NCBI RefSeq assembly: GCF_024707545.1
Contig: NZ_CP062229.1
Span: forward strand, 682,001-746,000
Direction of reading: 5' to 3'
DNA: 64,000 nt
Source of the DNA: Mesorhizobium onobrychidis
GTDB lineage: Bacteria > Pseudomonadota > Alphaproteobacteria > Rhizobiales > Rhizobiaceae
The stretch's first letter is position 1. Each line of letters begins with the position of its first letter. Under the pieces are notes generated by a model, which saw nothing but the letters and a program-made list of their open reading frames with translations, was not told the DNA's origin and made no database searches. Below are positions 43,435 to 53,037 of this stretch, in pieces. Both the position numbers and the translations under genes were made by a program.

Positions 43435-43632
43435 TCAGTTTCCGGCCGCGTAAAAATCATCATCGAGGCGCTTTTCGAGCGCGACGAGATCGGCCGGCAG
43501 CGGCAGGCCCATGGCGCGCATTTCCCTCAGCTTTTCGCGCAGCTGCTCCTGCACTTCATGCTGATCCTCAGGCTGGTTGATCATCTGCTCGAGCAACAGG
43601 CTGATCTGAGCCTTGAATGATTCCAGCGCCAT
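43435..43632 (-). CDS. Small helical hypothetical protein
   Basis: A 65-residue acidic protein: MALESFKAQISLLLEQMINQ, then a Glu/Gln/Arg-rich helix (EDQHEVQEQLREKLREMRAM) that looks like a coiled coil. AAGGAG lies 6 bp before the ATG. The gene is downstream of hrcA on the same strand. No named family; perhaps a small scaffolding protein. Confidence 0.7.
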   Translation of the reverse strand: MALESFKAQISLLLEQMINQPEDQHEVQEQLREKLREMRAMGLPLPADLVALEKRLDDDFYAAGN

Positions 43633-43656
43633 TTTTTTCTCCTTGAGGTCCACCCA

Positions 43657-43771
43657 AAGCGCGTCACGTTTGAAGGGTTCCTGCGACGCGCTTTGCTTTC
43701 TTGTTTTTATGCATGTCGTTATCCCAAAACCGCTGCTCACCCGAGGGCAAGCTTTTGGGCGACATACATTA
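43657..43771. repeat. ATGCATGTCG-type intergenic repeat, long copy
   Basis: It runs from AAAGCGCGTCACG to GACATACATTA, the reverse orientation of the copy at 55171-55280. Inside are two hairpins: GCGCGTC.../GACGCGC and CCCAAAACCG.../CTTTTGGGCGAC. The last three bases (43769-43771) form the TAA stop of hrcA. Confidence 0.75.
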
Positions 43772-44884
43772 TCGCAGCATGCGGGAAATAAGCTGCGCGG
43801 TATAGTCGACCATCGGCACGATGCGTGCATAGTTCAGCCGGGTCGGGCCGATGACGCCGAGCGCGCCGATGACGCGGGCGTCCTTGTCGCGATAGGGCGC
43901 CACGACCAGCGACGAGCCGGACAGCGAAAACAGCTTGTTTTCCGAGCCGATGAAGATGCGCACACCGGACCCTTCCTCGGCAAGGTCGAGAAGCTGGATC
44001 AGCCCGTCCTGCGTCTCCAGATCCTCGAACAAATGCCGCAACAGCTCGATGTCGGCCTGCGCGGTGACATTTTCCAGCAGGTTGGCGCGGCCGCGCACGA
44101 TGAGACGCGCCGGCAGGCCGCTCTCGGCGCCTGCCCAGACCGCAAGGCCCTTCTCGACCAGATCCTGCGACAGCGTGTCGAGGGCGGCCTTGGTCTCTTC
44201 CTTGATGCGGGCGATTTCGATCCGCGCCTCGGCCAGCGTGCGGCCACGGATATGGGCATTGAGGAAGTTCGAAGCTTCATGCAATTGCGAGACGGTGATG
44301 CCGGCGGGCAGGTCGACGACGCGATTTTCGACGTCGCCGTTCTGCGACACCAGCACGGCCAGCGCCTTGTTCGGCTCGAGCTGGATGAACTCGATGTGCT
44401 TTAGCGGCACCTCGTTCTTGGCGGCAAGCACGAGGCCGGCGCCGCGCGACATGCCGGACAGCATCTGGCTGGCTTCGGTGAGCAGATGTTCCAGCGTCGC
44501 GCCCGAGCCGGAGGCGCGTACCTGCGCCTCGATGGTGCGGCGCTCCTCGTCGGAGAGGTCGCCAAGCTCCATAAAAGCATCGACGAAGAAGCGCAGGCCG
44601 GCCTGGGTCGGCAATCGGCCGGCCGAGATATGCGGCGCATAAATCAGGCCGAGATGCTCGAGATCGCTCATCACGTTGCGGATGGTGGCGGGCGACAGCG
44701 ACGACGGCAGGATACGCGACAGGCTGCGTGAGCCGACCGGCTCGCCGTCCTTCAGATAAGAATCGACAATGCGCCGAAAGATGTCGCGCGAGCGCATGTC
44801 GAGCGACTGGAGTGCGGGCGATTGAAGCGCGGGCGACTGGAGCACTGCCGCCGACTGGGAACCGGGATCGACTGCCTTGGTCAT
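43769..44884 (-). CDS. hrcA: Heat-inducible transcription repressor HrcA
   Basis: A 371-residue repressor of class I heat-shock genes that binds the CIRCE element and is kept active by GroEL. The winged HTH covers about residues 30-100 (SLDMRSRDIFRRIVDSYLKD; SLSPATIRNVMSDLEHLGL). The C-terminal domain includes IFIGSENKLFSLSGSSLVV and GALGVIGPTRLNYARIVPM. The N-terminus contains a three-fold LQSPA-like repeat coded by 15-bp tandem units. It is divergent from rph. No CIRCE element was seen in the window. Confidence 0.95.
   Translation of the reverse strand: MTKAVDPGSQSAAVLQSPALQSPALQSLDMRSRDIFRRIVDSYLKDGEPVGSRSLSRILPSSLSPATIRNVMSDLEHLGLIYAPHISAGRLPTQAGLRFFVDAFMELGDLSDEERRTIEAQVRASGSGATLEHLLTEASQMLSGMSRGAGLVLAAKNEVPLKHIEFIQLEPNKALAVLVSQNGDVENRVVDLPAGITVSQLHEASNFLNAHIRGRTLAEARIEIARIKEETKAALDTLSQDLVEKGLAVWAGAESGLPARLIVRGRANLLENVTAQADIELLRHLFEDLETQDGLIQLLDLAEEGSGVRIFIGSENKLFSLSGSSLVVAPYRDKDARVIGALGVIGPTRLNYARIVPMVDYTAQLISRMLR
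44803..44847. repeat. 15-bp tandem repeat, three copies, in hrcA 5' end
   Basis: GCGACTGGAGTGCGG, GCGATTGAAGCGCGG and GCGACTGGAGCACTG run head to tail. They are in frame and encode the repeated LQSPALQSPALQS in the HrcA N-terminus. Confidence 0.85.
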
Positions 44885-45018
44885 TCGAGCCAAACACCTC
44901 CGGCCCAAAGATATAGACTTCGGCCACACCCGCGCAACCGGCCATTTTCCTTTGCGCCCTGCGCCCCATGCGGCTACAAGCCGGCCACGATTCCGAAAAA
45001 GATAGGAAAAAAGCCTGA

Positions 45019-45735
45019 ATGCGCCCTTCTAAACGCCAATTCGACGAAATGCGCGCCATCTCCTTCGAGCGCGGCGTCTCCAAGCACGCGGAAGGTTCGT
45101 GCCTGGTGAAGTTCGGCGACACCCATGTGCTGTGCACGGCCAGCCTCGAGGAAAAAGTGCCGGGCTGGATGCGCAATTCTGGAAAGGGCTGGGTGACGGC
45201 GGAATACGGCATGCTGCCGCGCTCGACCGGCGAGCGCATGCGTCGCGAAGCTTCGGCCGGCAAGCAAGGCGGCCGCACACTCGAAATCCAGCGGCTGATC
45301 GGCCGTTCGCTGCGCGCCGTGGTCGACCTGCAGGCGCTCGGGGAGCAGCAGATCACCGTCGACTGCGACGTGATCCAGGCCGATGGCGGCACGCGCACCG
45401 CGTCGATCACCGGCGGCTGGGTGGCACTCCATGACTGCCTGCGCTGGATGGAAGCCCGGCAGATGGCCAGCGTCGCCAAGGTGCTGAAGGACCATGTCGC
45501 GGCTATCTCCTGCGGCATCCATGACGGCCAGCCGGTCATCGACCTCGACTATCTCGAAGACTCCTCGGCCGGCACCGACGCCAACTTCGTCATGACCGGC
45601 AAGGGCGGCATCGTCGAGATCCAAGGCACGGCCGAGGGCGAGCCTTTCTCGGAAGAGCAGTTCACGGCGCTGATGGAATTGGCCAAGAAGGGCATCCAGC
45701 GACTGGTCAGCCTGCAGCAGATGGCTGTAGCGTAG
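45019..45735 (+). CDS. rph: Ribonuclease PH
   Basis: A 238-residue phosphorolytic 3'-5' exoribonuclease that trims tRNA 3' ends. Start [19 protein letters not shown], then [57 protein letters not shown] and [20 protein letters not shown] match the family throughout. It begins the rph-VOC-rdgB-hemW gene row and is divergent from hrcA, a classical alphaproteobacterial arrangement. Confidence 0.97.
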   Translation: MRPSKRQFDEMRAISFERGVSKHAEGSCLVKFGDTHVLCTASLEEKVPGWMRNSGKGWVTAEYGMLPRSTGERMRREASAGKQGGRTLEIQRLIGRSLRAVVDLQALGEQQITVDCDVIQADGGTRTASITGGWVALHDCLRWMEARQMASVAKVLKDHVAAISCGIHDGQPVIDLDYLEDSSAGTDANFVMTGKGGIVEIQGTAEGEPFSEEQFTALMELAKKGIQRLVSLQQMAVA

Positions 45736-45770
45736 CTTTTGGCTGAATCGATGAGGCTGGCGATCCTTCA

Positions 45771-45930
45771 CACCCCCCTCTGGCCTACCGGCCATCTCCC
45801 CCGCAAGGGGGGAGATCGGCTGTATCAATCGCCTTCGACCAATTTCAAGGCAGCAGAAAGCGCGGTGACGCTGACGCTGCCAATCTCCCCCCTTGCGGGG
45901 GAGATGGCCGGCAGGCCAGAGGGGGGTGCC
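45771..45930. repeat. Palindromic repeat, family A copy 2
   Basis: Arms CACCCCCCTCTGGCC and GGCCAGAGGGGGGTG mirror each other, with nested CATCTCCCCCGCAAGGGG and complement. Inner sequence is diverged from copies 1 and 3. The right arm directly supplies the purine-rich ribosome binding site (AGAGGGGGG) of the VOC gene. Confidence 0.8.
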
Positions 45931-45932
45931 TG

Positions 45933-46343
45933 ATGCAACCCTCCGCTATCCTTGAGTCAGCGCTATACGTCACAGACCTCGCTGCTGCGGAAACCTTCTA
46001 CACCGATGTGCTCGGGCTCGATCTGCTGGGCAAGGTCGACGGTAGGCATCTTTTCTTCCGTTGCGGGGACGGCGTGCTGCTCATCTTCAACGCCGAGGCG
46101 ACCAAGGTGCCGCCGGCGCCCGATGCCAGGCTGAAAGTGCCGCCGCACGGCACCGTCGGCGACGGCCATCTCTGCTTTGCGGCAAGCGCGGACGAGATCG
46201 TGCGCTGGAGCGCGCATCTGGAAGCGAAGAAGATTGCCATCGAAAGCGAGTTCGAATGGCCGCAAGGCGGCCGTTCGATCTATATTCGCGACCCTTCCGG
46301 CAATTCGATCGAATTCGCCGAGCCAAGAATCTGGGGCCTCTGA
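45933..46343 (+). CDS. VOC superfamily (glyoxalase/dioxygenase-like) protein
   Basis: A 136-residue protein. [20 protein letters not shown] and [12 protein letters not shown] form the paired beta-alpha-beta VOC halves. Candidate metal ligands include His in [10 protein letters not shown] and Glu in IEFAEP. The reaction is unknown. It sits between rph and rdgB, where many relatives have no gene. A palindromic repeat is directly upstream and the stop overlaps the rdgB start. Confidence 0.88.
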   Translation: MQPSAILESALYVTDLAAAETFYTDVLGLDLLGKVDGRHLFFRCGDGVLLIFNAEATKVPPAPDARLKVPPHGTVGDGHLCFAASADEIVRWSAHLEAKKIAIESEFEWPQGGRSIYIRDPSGNSIEFAEPRIWGL

Positions 46344-47005
46344 TGCATTCGCTTGATGGGCACAGAATTGTCGTTGCCAGCCATAATGCCGGCAAATTGC
46401 GCGAATTCGCCGATCTGATGGCGCCATTCGGCATAGAAGCGAAGTCGGCCAAGGAATACGGCCTGCCGGAGCCGGACGAGACCGGCACCACCTTCGAGGA
46501 GAACGCCTATATCAAGGCTTTTGCCGCCGCCAAGGCGACAGGCCTGCCGGCATTGTCGGACGATTCCGGCCTGTGTGTCGATGCGCTGGGCGGAGCGCCC
46601 GGCGTCTATACCGCCAATTGGGCCGAGGCGCCGGACGGGTCCCGCGATTTCGGCATGGCGATGCAGCGAGCGGAAGTGGCGTTGCAGGAAGTCGGCGCGG
46701 TCGCGCCTGCGCAGCGCAAGGGCCGCTTCGTCGCCGTCATCTGCCTGGCCTTTCCCGACGGCGCGGCCGAATATTTCCGCGGCGAGGTCGAGGGCACGCT
46801 GATATGGCCGCCGCGCGGCGAACTCGGCTTCGGCTACGATCCGGTGTTCGTGCCGGACGGTTTCGAAAAGACCTTCGGCGAGATGACTGCAGAGGAAAAA
46901 CATGGCTGGAAGCCCGGCCAGCCGACGGCGTTGTCGCACCGCGCCCGCGCCTTCCAGAAATTCGCGCAAGCCAGACTGGATTTGGCACGATCGGCCGTGA
47001 AATGA
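46343..47005 (+). CDS. rdgB: XTP/dITP pyrophosphatase (non-canonical purine NTPase)
   Basis: A 220-residue house-cleaning enzyme that hydrolyses dITP, XTP and dHAPTP to monophosphates. [20 protein letters not shown] binds the phosphate; [20 protein letters not shown] and [20 protein letters not shown] carry the catalytic acids; [19 protein letters not shown] is the specificity loop. The start overlaps the VOC stop (TGATG) and the stop overlaps the hemW start. Confidence 0.96.
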   Translation: MHSLDGHRIVVASHNAGKLREFADLMAPFGIEAKSAKEYGLPEPDETGTTFEENAYIKAFAAAKATGLPALSDDSGLCVDALGGAPGVYTANWAEAPDGSRDFGMAMQRAEVALQEVGAVAPAQRKGRFVAVICLAFPDGAAEYFRGEVEGTLIWPPRGELGFGYDPVFVPDGFEKTFGEMTAEEKHGWKPGQPTALSHRARAFQKFAQARLDLARSAVK

Positions 47006-48165
47006 CCATGCTGCTCGACCGCAGCCCCGGCTTCGGCGTTTACGTCCACTGGCCGTTCTGCGCGGCCAAGTGCCCCTATTGCGACTTCAACAGCCATGTC
47101 CGCCACCAGCCGGTCGACCAGGAGCGTTTTGCGCGCGCCTTCGAGACCGAGCTTGCGACAATGCGCAACCGCACCGGACCGCGCGAGGTGACCAGCATTT
47201 TTCTCGGCGGCGGCACGCCATCGCTGATGAAGCCGGAAACCGTGGCGACGGTGCTGGACGCGGTGGCGAAGAACTGGACGGTGCCCGCCGGCATCGAGGT
47301 GACGCTGGAAGCCAACCCCTCCTCGGTCGAGGCCGAGCGCTTTCGCGGCTACCGGGCGGCGGGCGTTAACCGCGTGTCGCTCGGCGTGCAGGCGCTGAAC
47401 GACAAGGATCTGCGCTTCCTCGGCCGTTTGCACAATGTCGATGAAGCACTGCATGCGATCGGCCTGGCGCGCGAGATCTTTCCGCGGCTGTCCTTCGACC
47501 TGATCTATGCACGGCCCGGCCAGACGCCGGAAGCGTGGCAGGCGGAGCTGGAACAGGCGATCGGGCATGCCGCCGACCATCTGTCGCTCTACCAGCTGAC
47601 CATCGAGGAAGGCACGCCGTTCCACGCGCTGCATGCGGCAAAGAAGTTCGTCATTCCCGACAACGACCATGCCGCCGATCTCTATGCGCTGACGCAGGAG
47701 ATCACCGCCGCACACGGGCTGCCGGCGTACGAGATTTCCAACCACGCCAGATCAGGTGCAGAAAGCCGGCACAATCTCACCTATTGGCGCTATGGCGAAT
47801 ATGTCGGCGTCGGTCCCGGCGCGCATGGCCGCTTCGTCGAAAACGGCCGCCGCGTGGTGACGATCGCCGAAAGAATGCCGGAAACCTGGGTCAATCTGGT
47901 CGAGGCCAAGGGCCACGGCGTCACCGGCGGCGAGATCCTGACGCGCTCTGAGGAGGCCGACGAGTTCCTGCTGATGGGGCTGAGGCTGGCCGAGGGCATC
48001 GATCTCTCGCGCTACGAGGCGTTTTCCGGCCGCGGCCTGTCGACGGCGCGGCTGTCGGTACTGCAGGGCGAGGGGCTGGTGGCGCCGATCGGCAATGCCC
48101 GCCTGCGCGCCACGCCGGCCGGCATGATCGTGCTCGATGCGGTGGTGGCGGATTTGGCGCGGTAG
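47002..48165 (+). CDS. hemW: Radical SAM heme chaperone HemW
   Basis: A 387-residue radical SAM protein. The cluster-binding motif [10 protein letters not shown] (CxxxCxxC plus F) is at about residues 22-31, the SAM site follows in [10 protein letters not shown], and [17 protein letters not shown] and [14 protein letters not shown] are typical of HemW rather than HemN. It inserts haem into respiratory proteins. The ATG overlaps the rdgB stop (ATGA), completing a coupled operon. Confidence 0.95.
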   Translation: MTMLLDRSPGFGVYVHWPFCAAKCPYCDFNSHVRHQPVDQERFARAFETELATMRNRTGPREVTSIFLGGGTPSLMKPETVATVLDAVAKNWTVPAGIEVTLEANPSSVEAERFRGYRAAGVNRVSLGVQALNDKDLRFLGRLHNVDEALHAIGLAREIFPRLSFDLIYARPGQTPEAWQAELEQAIGHAADHLSLYQLTIEEGTPFHALHAAKKFVIPDNDHAADLYALTQEITAAHGLPAYEISNHARSGAESRHNLTYWRYGEYVGVGPGAHGRFVENGRRVVTIAERMPETWVNLVEAKGHGVTGGEILTRSEEADEFLLMGLRLAEGIDLSRYEAFSGRGLSTARLSVLQGEGLVAPIGNARLRATPAGMIVLDAVVADLAR

Positions 48166-48214
48166 AGCACCATGCCTTGGTCATTCAGGGCGGCAGGAGC
48201 GAACCTTCGCCGCC

Positions 48215-48388
48215 GGAGGGACAGCGCCCCCCTCTGTCCTGCCGGACATCTCCCCCAAAGGGGAGATTGATCTCACGCCGGCTTTCGCCAATCGCCAACG
48301 TTTGAGGAATGAGCGGAGCGCGGAAGCTGCTAATCTCCCCCCAAAGGGGAGATGTCCGGCAGGACAGAGGGGGCGCGAAGGATCGCAT
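48215..48388. repeat. Palindromic repeat, family A copy 3
   Basis: About 174 bp with the same arms as copy 1 (GGGACAGCGCCCCCCTCTGT and complement) and the same centre (CCGGCTTTCGCCAATCGCCA). Located after hemW, before a small ORF. Confidence 0.8.
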
Positions 48389-48414
48389 CCGTCTGTGTCG
48401 AGGAATTAAGCGTC

Positions 48415-48528
48415 ATGATTGTGGCGGCGCTTGGCGTGGTCTTTCTCGGCGTCCGCCTCACCGGAGCGAGCCGGCTTGGCGTCGCCCTTGTCGCGGCGGG
48501 CGCGGTTTTGATCGCTTATGGGATGTGA
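48415..48528 (+). CDS. Tiny membrane protein ORF, 37 residues
   Basis: ATG at 48415 with AGGA 10 bp upstream and TGA at 48526-48528. The product is hydrophobic throughout (MIVAALGVVFLGVRLTGASR then LGVALVAAGAVLIAYGM), two short membrane-spanning stretches around a loop. No family assigned. Too short to be certain. Confidence 0.45.
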   Translation: MIVAALGVVFLGVRLTGASRLGVALVAAGAVLIAYGM

Positions 48529-48601
48529 GGGCGCTCCATTGCGGGAGCTTTTCGTTTCAAGGCGGGTGATGAAAATGTCGAAGCGATTGGGCATCGTCTG
48601 G

Positions 48602-48796
48602 TCAGTGCTCCATCGTGCTACCGGTGCCGGTCGAAGGCTTGATTTCCAGGTCGGTTGCCTTTGAAGGACGACGCTTTCGCGGCTTTTTGGCCAAGCCGGC
48701 GGTTTTGGCAGGCTGACCATTGTCCTTTCGCGCGGCAAAGCCCTTGCGCCCTGCATAGTAGGGTTCGAAAACGTCCTGTATCTTAAGACTGTCCAT
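48602..48796 (-). CDS. Small basic hypothetical protein
   Basis: A 64-residue protein starting MDSLKIQDVFEPYYAGRKGF, with a Lys/Arg-rich middle (AGLAKKPRKRRPSKA). GGGAGG lies 7 bp before the ATG at 48794-48796, which is preferred over the upstream codon at 48835. Resembles short nucleic-acid-binding tails, but no family is recognised. Confidence 0.6.
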   Translation of the reverse strand: MDSLKIQDVFEPYYAGRKGFAARKDNGQPAKTAGLAKKPRKRRPSKATDLEIKPSTGTGSTMEH

Positions 48797-48964
48797 CCTG
48801 CTCCTCCCGAGATCAGGGGTAAATCCGCCGGGCATGGTTTCGTTCCGTACTGTGGCGAAGGCATGGCGAGCGCTTCAATTCGGCACGGGTTTTGCAACCG
48901 AGCGTGAGCCGTGCCAAACAGGGCCGAATGCATTCAAAGTGTCAGAGCCTGACGGGGGACACCG

Positions 48965-49894
48965 GTGACCGGCGAGTTGGCAAGACGCAGCTATGTGATC
49001 GGCCAGACCGAAATACCAGCCCGGCCGCTCGCGCCGGCGCTCTACCTGGTGGCGACGCCGATCGGCAATCTCGCCGATATCACATTACGCGCGCTTGAAA
49101 CGCTCGCCGCCGCCGATATCGTTGCCTGCGAGGACACGCGTGTCAGCCGCGTGCTGCTCGACCGCTACGGCATCCGCCGCCGCACCACTGCCTATCACGA
49201 GCACAATGCCGCCGAGGCCGGCCCAAAACTGATCGCAGCCTTGCTGGCCGGGCAGAGCGTGGCGCTGATCTCGGACGCCGGCACGCCGCTGATCTCCGAT
49301 CCCGGCTACCGATTGGTCGGCGAGGCGCTTGACCAGGGCATTCGCGTCGTGCCGATCCCCGGCCCGTCGGCGCCGCTTGCGGCGCTGACGGCGTCAGGCC
49401 TGCCCTCCGACGCCTTTCTGTTTGCCGGCTTCCTGCCGGTGAAGACTGGACAGCGGCTGGCGCGGCTGGAAGCGCTGAAAGCGGTGCCGGCGACGCTGAT
49501 ATTCTTCGAATCGCCGCGACGGCTGGCCGAGACGCTCAGTGCCATGGTCGAGGCGCTGGGGGGCGCCCGCAAGGCCGCGATCGGCCGCGAGCTGACCAAG
49601 ACCTTCGAGGAAATGCGGACCGGCACCTTGCAGTCGCTCGCCGATCATTACGCGGCCGCCGACACGCCGAAGGGCGAGATCGTCATCTGCGTCGGCCCGT
49701 CGGAAGCAACGGCCGACGAACCAGCCGACATCGACCGGCTTCTGCTTTCGCTTGCCGCCGAGATGCCGGCCTCCAAGGCGGCGGCGGAAGCCGCCAAGAT
49801 GACCGGCGGACAGAAGCAGGCGCTTTACCGGCGGCTGCTCGAACTCAAGGATACTGGGAAAGAGGGCGACACCGGGAAAGACGGCGATGGCTGA
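48965..49894 (+). CDS. rsmI: 16S rRNA (cytidine(1402)-2'-O)-methyltransferase
   Basis: A 309-residue SAM-dependent tetrapyrrole-methylase-fold enzyme that 2'-O-methylates C1402 of 16S rRNA. Landmarks are [52 protein letters not shown] and [23 protein letters not shown] start. The C-terminus ends in an acidic [14 protein letters not shown] repeat. It overlaps yraN by 8 bp, a conserved pairing. Confidence 0.96.
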   Translation: MTGELARRSYVIGQTEIPARPLAPALYLVATPIGNLADITLRALETLAAADIVACEDTRVSRVLLDRYGIRRRTTAYHEHNAAEAGPKLIAALLAGQSVALISDAGTPLISDPGYRLVGEALDQGIRVVPIPGPSAPLAALTASGLPSDAFLFAGFLPVKTGQRLARLEALKAVPATLIFFESPRRLAETLSAMVEALGGARKAAIGRELTKTFEEMRTGTLQSLADHYAAADTPKGEIVICVGPSEATADEPADIDRLLLSLAAEMPASKAAAEAAKMTGGQKQALYRRLLELKDTGKEGDTGKDGDG

Positions 49895-50264
49895 ACGCCC
49901 GGTCGCCAGCCGCCAGCGGGCCTATCGGCGCGGCCACCGCAGCGAGTGGCTGGCGGCTGCGGCATTGATGGTGAAGGGCTACCGGATCCTGGCGCGCCGC
50001 CACCGCACGCGGTTCGGCGAGATCGACCTGATCGCGCGGCGCGGCGACCTGGTGCTGATCGTCGAGGTGAAGGCGCGCCGCACACTGATGGAAGCGATGG
50101 AGGCTATCGCTTACGAATCGGAGCGCCGCATCGAAAGCGCCGCCGATCTCTGGCTGTCGCGCCAATCCGACTATGAAAGATTGTCGGTGCGCTTCGACAT
50201 GGTCGCGGTGCTGCCGTGGCGCTGGCCGGTGCATGTCGAGAATGTTTTTTACGGGCGGAACTAA
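49887..50264 (+). CDS. YraN family (UPF0102) protein
   Basis: A 125-residue endonuclease-like fold protein. [40 protein letters not shown] and [15 protein letters not shown] carry the restriction-endonuclease-like E-xD-ExK pattern. It overlaps rsmI by 8 bp, as commonly found. Biological role unknown, perhaps linked to DNA recombination or uptake. Confidence 0.92.
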   Translation: MAERPVASRQRAYRRGHRSEWLAAAALMVKGYRILARRHRTRFGEIDLIARRGDLVLIVEVKARRTLMEAMEAIAYESERRIESAADLWLSRQSDYERLSVRFDMVAVLPWRWPVHVENVFYGRN

Positions 50265-50515
50265 GCTCAGGCCTCATTGATCGGGCCAGAATATAACGGT
50301 AGCCGCAACGCCGAGAAGAAACGTGCGGGCGCTACCGCTTGTCGGTGCGCCATTTCCGGACTTTTGCGATCGCAGCGCGAAGGTTTCGTCCCGGGAGACA
50401 ATGCCGACTTTCAAACTCCAGTTGACTTTCGGCGGCAGGCGCCGATTCTCAAGTTCAAGGCGGCCTGCCAAGCAACATGCCGCCCGAACGATCAGCACGA
50501 TGATCGAGTGCAGCT

Positions 50516-52549
50516 TTGAACCTAATCAGTCAGCCGAGCCTTGTTCTAAACGGTGTCGAGTTCGACTTCGACGCCGGTCTCCTGCACGGCGAGCATGGTG
50601 AAGATGTCCCGCTGAGGCCTCAATCGCTCGCGGTTCTGAAGCATCTGGTCGCCAACGCCAACCGTGTTGTGACCAAGGAGGAGCTCCTGGACACCGTCTG
50701 GCCCGGCATCGCGGTGACGGAAAACAGCCTTTCCCAGTGCATCAGCGAAATCAGGAAAGCCATCGGCGACGAGAAGCAGAGCCTGCTAAAGACAGTCGCG
50801 CGACGGGGATATCGCTTTGTCCCCGAAACCGAAGCGCCCGGCATACCTCACGATCGCTACCCGCAGATTTACGGCACTGGCTCTCCTGACCCGCGCGAGA
50901 TTAAGGGCAGGCGCGGCCTGATGTTTGTAACCGCTGTACTGGCAACCGTTGCCGCAGTCGCGGTGTTCATCTGGAGCCCCACATTTGACACGGAAGTGCC
51001 GACCTCCCTCTCGATCGCGGTTCTGCCGTTCGCAAACCTCAGCGAAGCCGAGGAGCAGGCCTATCTTGCCAACGGTTTCGCGGACGATCTGACGACAGAA
51101 CTGGCGCGCGTTCCCGGCCTGTTCGTCGTCTCGCGCAATGCCGCGCGTGCATATCGCAACAGCGGTCTGCCGCCGGCGAAGATCGCGAAAGAGCTCGGCG
51201 TCCGCTACCTGCTGGAGGGCTCCGTTCGACGTCTCGGCGATGAAGTGCGCATCAATGCGCACTTGGTCGATGCCACGACGGTTGGCCAGATCTGGGCCGA
51301 GCGGTTCGAAGGTCCATTCACCGATGTGTTCAAGCTCCAGGATCAGGTGACCGGTCAGATTGTCGCCGCGCTGCAGCTAAAGCTCGTCCCGGGAAAAGCA
51401 AACCTGGCCGTGTCCGGCGATACTGACGATCCGGAAGCTTACCAGGCTTTTCGGCGCGCTATCGAGGCGCGACGAACGGATACACCATCAGGCACGGTGG
51501 AAGCATCTGGCTACCTACGCCAGGCCTTGGCGCTGGATGCCGATTTCGGCGCGGCGGCCGCGGAATTGGCGTGGCTCCACTGGGATGCCGACGAGGTAAG
51601 GAGACAAGCTCTCGGACTCAGTTGGACCGAAATTGACGACGAGCTCTACGGCAGTCTGGCCATCGCTGCCGGAAATCCGTCTCCCGGTTACTATCAGCTG
51701 AATTCCGAGCTTCTGGTCCGGGAGCATAGGTCCGACGAGGCGGTGGCTGCCCTGCAAAAGGCGATAGCGCTCGACCCAAGCGATTCCTGGACCTACGAAG
51801 GGCTGAGCCAGGCCCTCAACTTCAACGGCAGGCCGGCCGAGGGGCGAACCTTTCTCGATGCGGCCTTACGCGTCGATCCCGGATGGACGGAGTGGCGACA
51901 CTACCAGGCTGGCTTGGCGGCGTTCGGTCAAGGCCGCTACGAGGAGGCGGTCGCGCAGCTTGAGCAGGTCGATGTCCGCTCGCCCAATCCGTGGACGAAG
52001 TTCTACGGCCTGCATGTTCTTGTCGCGGCGCTTGCGCATCTCGATCGCCTGCCGGAAGCGGCCTCTGCCCTGGAGCAGCTCCGAAGCGTGCTGTCGGAAA
52101 GGCAGGAGGGGCAGCCGAACCTGCTAATCGCGCAGCAGTTCTTCGTCTACAAGCAACCGGAGGACATCGCTCGCCTGCTCGACGGCTTGAGGAAGGCGGG
52201 GGTTTCCGAGCTTCCCACCGGAATGGAACCGGGATCCGCTGAACGGATGAACGGCATCGACATCGGCAATCTCATATTCGGACACGAGTTGACGGGACGC
52301 CAGATTCTGCCCAATGTCTCAGCCTACCATGCTGTGATTGCGGCAGACGGCAGCGTGACCAGAACAGTTGGTGCGGAGGTCGTGACCGGTCGGATGTGGG
52401 TGCAGGGCGACAGCCTGTGCAGCGCCTATCCGCGTAAGCTGACGGGCTGTGCCGCTGTGTTCCGCAACCTGAGAGGCACATCTGGAGCCACAAACGAATA
52501 CATCCTTCTGTCTCGCTTCAAGCGTTACGAATTCTCGGTGACGAAGTAG
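50516..52549 (+). CDS. Winged-helix (CadC/OmpR-type) membrane regulator with TPR domain
   Basis: A 677-residue protein. The DNA-binding winged helix covers about residues 10-103 (EDVPLRPQSLAVLKHLVANA; TKEELLDTVWPGIAVTENSL; LLKTVARRGYRFVPE). A single transmembrane helix follows at about 134-153 (LMFVTAVLATVAAVAVFIW). A FlgO-like/adenylate-cyclase-associated stretch (SIAVLPFANLSEAEEQAYLA) and TPR repeats (about residues 300-560) make up the periplasmic part. It acts as a ToxR/CadC-like one-component sensor. Target genes are unknown; the 250 bp upstream holds no recognisable gene. Confidence 0.88.
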   Translation: MNLISQPSLVLNGVEFDFDAGLLHGEHGEDVPLRPQSLAVLKHLVANANRVVTKEELLDTVWPGIAVTENSLSQCISEIRKAIGDEKQSLLKTVARRGYRFVPETEAPGIPHDRYPQIYGTGSPDPREIKGRRGLMFVTAVLATVAAVAVFIWSPTFDTEVPTSLSIAVLPFANLSEAEEQAYLANGFADDLTTELARVPGLFVVSRNAARAYRNSGLPPAKIAKELGVRYLLEGSVRRLGDEVRINAHLVDATTVGQIWAERFEGPFTDVFKLQDQVTGQIVAALQLKLVPGKANLAVSGDTDDPEAYQAFRRAIEARRTDTPSGTVEASGYLRQALALDADFGAAAAELAWLHWDADEVRRQALGLSWTEIDDELYGSLAIAAGNPSPGYYQLNSELLVREHRSDEAVAALQKAIALDPSDSWTYEGLSQALNFNGRPAEGRTFLDAALRVDPGWTEWRHYQAGLAAFGQGRYEEAVAQLEQVDVRSPNPWTKFYGLHVLVAALAHLDRLPEAASALEQLRSVLSERQEGQPNLLIAQQFFVYKQPEDIARLLDGLRKAGVSELPTGMEPGSAERMNGIDIGNLIFGHELTGRQILPNVSAYHAVIAADGSVTRTVGAEVVTGRMWVQGDSLCSAYPRKLTGCAAVFRNLRGTSGATNEYILLSRFKRYEFSVTK

Positions 52550-52566
52550 CAGCGACTTCGCTGCGC

Positions 52567-52893
52567 TTACAGCGGCCATGAGAGATTGAGGTCCATTTCG
52601 CTCATGCCTTCGGTACCGTACGGGCCACACTGCTTCAATGCGTTCGCGAAATCCTTGGCCAAGGCCTTGAACGTCTCGGTCTGTGGCGCAACGTCGACGA
52701 TTTCGATGACACTGACGTGACCCTCGCTCGTGAAGCTGACGTGGACATCTGCGCTGAAGCTGATTCCGCGCATCGCCGTCTGCGTAGGCCAGCAGCTTGC
52801 TGCCCGCTCGAGAATGTGGCGGTTCAGACTATCACCAGCGGACGCGGTGGTCGCCGCGCCGATCACGAGAATTCCCAAGACGCGGTTGATCAT
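52567..52893 (-). CDS. Small secreted protein with TonB/TolA C-terminal-like fold
   Basis: A 108-residue protein with a Sec signal (MINRVLGILVIGAATTASAG). The mature part (CWPTQTAMRGISFSADVHVS then FTSEGHVSVIEIVDV) resembles a TonB/TolA C-terminal domain, with Cys34 and Cys89 able to form a disulfide. Convergent with the winged-helix/TPR gene and separated by 17 bp. Role unknown. Confidence 0.72.
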   Translation of the reverse strand: MINRVLGILVIGAATTASAGDSLNRHILERAASCWPTQTAMRGISFSADVHVSFTSEGHVSVIEIVDVAPQTETFKALAKDFANALKQCGPYGTEGMSEMDLNLSWPL

Positions 52894-53037
52894 CTTTTAT
52901 CTCCTCAGTTCGACGCCCGAAGCGTGTGGGGACGGCGTGTGAGAGAGAACGCGAGGGGTCGTTCGAAGTCATGAAATCAGCATGAAAAAGTTCTGAAGAG
53001 TGATGAACGCAGTCGATTTTGGCTACGACCGGAGCAC

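Noticed and set aside
46061..46342. Long frame extending rdgB upstream
   Set aside because: It overlaps the VOC gene in another frame; the rdgB start at 46343 overlaps the VOC stop and gives the normal length.
50265..50515. Minus-strand frame 50274-50498 upstream of the winged-helix gene
   Set aside because: There is no ribosome site, no domain, and a biased composition; the region more likely holds the promoter of the downstream gene.
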